From NCBI GenBank assembly GCA_050249235.1, contig JBFWQW010000004.1, positions 5,288-69,287 on the forward strand: a stretch of 64,000 nucleotides of DNA. The letters run 5' to 3'. The notes beneath the pieces were generated by a model. That model searched no databases. It saw nothing but the letters and a program-made list of their open reading frames with translations, and was not told the DNA's origin. Positions 61,763 through 64,000 of this stretch are shown piece after piece (the stretch's first letter is position 1; every line of letters begins with the position of its first letter). A program made the position numbers and the translations under genes. Source of the DNA: JAEKLB01 sp050249235 (lineage in GTDB: Bacteria; Actinomycetota; Acidimicrobiia; Acidimicrobiales; CADCSY01).

Positions 61763-62530
61763 ATGGGCGCCTTCGACGGCCGGCGGGCGGTGGTGACGGG
61801 CGGGACCGGTGGCATCGGCCTGGCCGTGACGGCGACGCTGCTGGCCGAGGGTGCCTCGGTGGTCGCCACCGGGGCGGTGCCGGCGGAGCTCGACCGGGCG
61901 GCCGCCGATCCGGCCACCTCCGGGGCCGACCTGCGGCTCCTCGACGTCACCGACGGCGACGCCGTGCGGGCCCTGTTCGCCGGGCTCGACCGCCTCGACG
62001 TCCTGGTGAACCTGGCCGGCATCGGCCGCGGCCCGGACGAGCTCGGCGAGGCCGGCTTCGTCCGCACCGTCGACGTGAACCTCCACGGCACGATGCGGTG
62101 CTGCTACGCGGCCTTCGAGCTCCTGCGGGCCGGTGGCGGTGGCGTGGTCGTGAACACCGCGTCGATGATGAGCTTCTTCGGCTCGGGCACCGCGCCCGCC
62201 TACGCCGCCAGCCGGGGTGGTGTGGCCCAGCTCACCAAGAGCCTCGCCATCGCCTGGGCGGCCGACCGGATCCGCGTCAACGCGGTGGCCCCGGGCTGGA
62301 TCGACACGCCCCAGACCAGACCCATCGTCGAGGACCGGGGCCGCTACGAGGCGGTGGTGGCCCGCACCCCCCTGGGCCGGTGGGGCCGGCCGGACGACGT
62401 GGCGCCCGTCGTCGCCTTCCTCGCCTCGCCAGCGGCCGGCTTCGTGAACGGCGCCATCGTCCCGGTCGACGGCGGCTACCTCGTGGACGGCAGCCCCCAC
62501 GAGGCGGCGGCGCCCGGCGCGGAGCCCTGA
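61763..62530 (+). CDS. Short-chain dehydrogenase/reductase with Y-x3-R active site
   Basis: 255 residues. Cofactor motif VVTGGTGGIGLAVTATLL, then VLVNLAGIGRG, the Ser in VVNTASMMSFFGSG and the catalytic Tyr in PAYAASRGGV. The Lys of Y-x3-K is Arg here (codon CGG), a conservative but unusual change. VAPGWIDTPQTRP and GRPDDVAPVVAFLAS are standard. The ATG is probably leaderless. It lies between a cupin and a PF10118 paralogue. Substrate unknown. Confidence 0.83.
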   Translation: MGAFDGRRAVVTGGTGGIGLAVTATLLAEGASVVATGAVPAELDRAAADPATSGADLRLLDVTDGDAVRALFAGLDRLDVLVNLAGIGRGPDELGEAGFVRTVDVNLHGTMRCCYAAFELLRAGGGGVVVNTASMMSFFGSGTAPAYAASRGGVAQLTKSLAIAWAADRIRVNAVAPGWIDTPQTRPIVEDRGRYEAVVARTPLGRWGRPDDVAPVVAFLASPAAGFVNGAIVPVDGGYLVDGSPHEAAAPGAEP

Positions 62531-62550
62531 CCGGCGCCTTCACGGGGTGC

Positions 62551-62556
62551 TAGGAA
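62551..62556 (+). promoter_or_regulatory. Probable -10 element (TAGGAA) of leaderless PF10118 copy 2 mRNA
   Basis: CTAGGAACGCGGCATG: TAGGAA, six bases, ATG, within the 32-bp gap after the SDR stop. Differs from the SDR promoter box by one base. Confidence 0.5.
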
Positions 62557-62562
62557 CGCGGC

Positions 62563-63375
62563 ATGCGGGTGCGGCAGCCGACCATCGACTTCTCCCTGGT
62601 GCAGCCCCGGTGGACGAAGAACGGCGAGTTCGCCCAGTCGTTCAACGCCCTCTCCACCGTGCCGGCCTACATCGAGCCCTACCTCATCACCGTGATGCGC
62701 CGGGGCCGGGAGGCGCTCGGCGACGGACCCGGCGACGAGGAGCTCCGCGACGACGTCGAGGTGTTCGTCCGCCAGGAGGCGCAGCACTTCAAGCTCCACC
62801 GCGCCTACAACAACCGGCTCCGGGAGGCCGGGGGCTACGACGGCATGAAGCCGCTCGAGGAGCGCTACGACGCCGACTACGACCGCTTCCTCGCCAAGCG
62901 CTCGCTGCGCTTCAACCTCGGCTACTCCGAGGGCTTCGAGGCGATCGGCGCGGCCGGGGCCGAGTTCTGGGTCGACTACGCCGAAATGGTCCTGAAGGAC
63001 GTCGACCCGGCCACCCACGAGCTGTGGCGGTGGCACCTGGCCGAGGAGTACGAGCACCGGACGGTCGTGCACCGCCTCTACCACCGCCTCTACGGCCACG
63101 GACCCCGCTCGTACGTGACGCGGGTGGCCACGTTCCTCTTCGCCGTCGTGCACATCGAGGCCCACACCACCCGGGTCATGCGCTACCTCGTGCGGGCCGA
63201 CCAGGCGGCCATGACCCCCGACGAGCGGGAGGCCTCGGCGAAGCGGGCGAAGGAGGTCACCCGGAACCGTCGCAAGAACCTCTGGAGCGTCGTGAAGCGG
63301 GTCGTGCGACCGGGCTACGACCCCGGCCTGCTGCCGCCACCGAAGCGCCTCGCCGCCGTCCTCGACGCGTACTGA
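62563..63375 (+). CDS. PF10118-like metal-dependent hydrolase family protein, copy 2
   Basis: 270 residues, paralogue of 60336-61139. Shared motifs: VPAYIEPYLITVMRRGREAL, VRQEAQHFKLHRAYN, NLGYSEGFEAIG and RWHLAEEYEHRTVVHRLYHRLYG. The E-A-Q-H and E-Y-E-H pairs are conserved between the two copies, which supports a metal site. It differs in a more basic C-terminal region (SAKRAKEVTRNRRKNLW). The following ligase gene starts 14 bp downstream, so they form a unit. Confidence 0.8.
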   Translation: MRVRQPTIDFSLVQPRWTKNGEFAQSFNALSTVPAYIEPYLITVMRRGREALGDGPGDEELRDDVEVFVRQEAQHFKLHRAYNNRLREAGGYDGMKPLEERYDADYDRFLAKRSLRFNLGYSEGFEAIGAAGAEFWVDYAEMVLKDVDPATHELWRWHLAEEYEHRTVVHRLYHRLYGHGPRSYVTRVATFLFAVVHIEAHTTRVMRYLVRADQAAMTPDEREASAKRAKEVTRNRRKNLWSVVKRVVRPGYDPGLLPPPKRLAAVLDAY

Positions 63376-63389
63376 GCAAGCGGCATCCG

Positions 63390-64000
63390 ATGGCCATCCG
63401 CCGGCGCCCGCGCCTCGACTACCCCGCCACGCCGTTCCACCACTTCCTCCGGCGGGCCGCCGACACCGCGCCCGAGCGGGTGGCGGTCCGGTTCGACGAC
63501 GACGCCGTCACCTTCCGTGAGCTCGACGCGTGGGGCACCGCCTTCGCCAACGCCCTGCTGACCCTCGACCTCGCGCCGGGCAGCCGGGTGGCCATCGCCA
63601 GCGCCAACCGGCCCGAGTGGCTCATGGCCGAGCACGGGATCCTCCAGGCCGGCGGCGCCGCCGTCCTCGTGAACTCGTCGTGGAAGGCGCAGGAGATCGA
63701 GCACGCCTTCGGGCTGACGCAGCCCGCCGCCGTCGTCGCCGACGCCGCCATGGCCTCGGTGCTGGAGGGCTCGGGCATCGCCCTCCCGCCGCTGCGGGTG
63801 TGCCTCGACGACGACGTCCCGCCCGGGTGGCTGCCGTTCTGGGCGCTGGTCGACGGCGCGTCCGGCGCCCGGCCACCCGACCCCGCCGGCGATCTCGGCG
63901 ACCTCGAGGCGGTGCTGCCCTTCAGCTCCGGCACCACCGGCCTGCCGAAGGCGGTGCGCCACACCCACCGGGGCCTCACCTGCGCCACCGTGCAGCGGGT
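63390..64000 (+). CDS. AMP-dependent acyl-CoA synthetase (3' truncated by window edge)
   Basis: The first 203 residues are visible. The N-terminal domain has TPFHHFLRRAADTAPERVAVRF and VAIASANRPEWLMAEHGI; the ATP-binding loop LPFSSGTTGLPKAVRHTHRG lies close to the edge. It should activate a fatty or aromatic acid to its CoA ester. It follows the PF10118 paralogue at 14 bp. The missing part would hold the Y-G-x-T-E and catalytic Lys motifs. Confidence 0.88.
   Translation, partial: MAIRRRPRLDYPATPFHHFLRRAADTAPERVAVRFDDDAVTFRELDAWGTAFANALLTLDLAPGSRVAIASANRPEWLMAEHGILQAGGAAVLVNSSWKAQEIEHAFGLTQPAAVVADAAMASVLEGSGIALPPLRVCLDDDVPPGWLPFWALVDGASGARPPDPAGDLGDLEAVLPFSSGTTGLPKAVRHTHRGLTCATVQR

Overview
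The window is very GC-rich (about 70% or more by eye). It is densely packed, starts often with GTG, and many genes overlap by four bases (ATGA or GTGA). The gene content points to a free-living actinobacterium: F420-dependent (LLM) oxidoreductase, many acyl-CoA dehydrogenases and crotonases, CobN with a fused ChlI/ChlD-type partner, cbtAB behind a cobalamin riboswitch, KatG, and the PF10118 family. My best guess is class Acidimicrobiia; this is an inference, since no rRNA or marker gene is present.

Layout. 1-2.7 kb: end of a small membrane protein, a CtaG-like oxidase assembly factor, a Na+/Ca2+-exchanger-family protein and a LapA-domain protein. 2.8-6.3 kb: a VOC protein and two coupled acyl-CoA dehydrogenases. 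6.3-13.2 kb: a lipoprotein and a cell-surface glycan cluster (two GT2 glycosyltransferases, a phosphodiesterase, a Gfo/Idh/MocA oxidoreductase, a GT-C-like membrane protein). 13.2-17.1 kb: a ferric-iron-type ABC importer split over divergent units. 17.1-20.6 kb: an AI-2E-family protein, two lipoproteins and a 51-codon cysteine-containing ORF. 20.7-25.5 kb: a reactive-sulfur operon, cstR-like regulator, MMPL transporter, cstB-like persulfide dioxygenase/rhodanese and TauE, with a 16-bp perfect palindromic operator. 25.6-29.2 kb: katG and a CorC/HlyC-like protein. 29.4-43.2 kb: a cobalamin regulon beginning with a B12 riboswitch: cbtB, cbtA, cobQ, a FhuF-like 2Fe-2S protein, cobN, chlID-like, btuFCD-like transporter, cobO, cobB. 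43.3-48.7 kb: amidohydrolase, LLM oxidoreductase, an unrecognised protein, an APH-like phosphotransferase and a membrane protein. 48.9-64 kb: lipid/CoA-thioester catabolism (epoxide hydrolase, SDR, MaoC, crotonases, five acyl-CoA dehydrogenases in the whole window, thiolase, acyl-CoA synthetases, alcohol dehydrogenase) and two PF10118 paralogues.

The most notable signals are: (1) the CstR/CstB-like sulfur operon with an MMPL transporter inserted; (2) a FhuF-like protein translationally coupled between cobQ and cobN; (3) a recurring TANNNT-N6-start arrangement at six genes with no Shine-Dalgarno, indicating leaderless mRNAs; (4) a family of related intergenic hairpins built on CCGTTCTCTGTCGA; (5) a probable leaderless mini-ORF whose stop overlaps the TTG start of a glycosyltransferase. 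No tRNA, rRNA, CRISPR array, IS element or prophage was seen.
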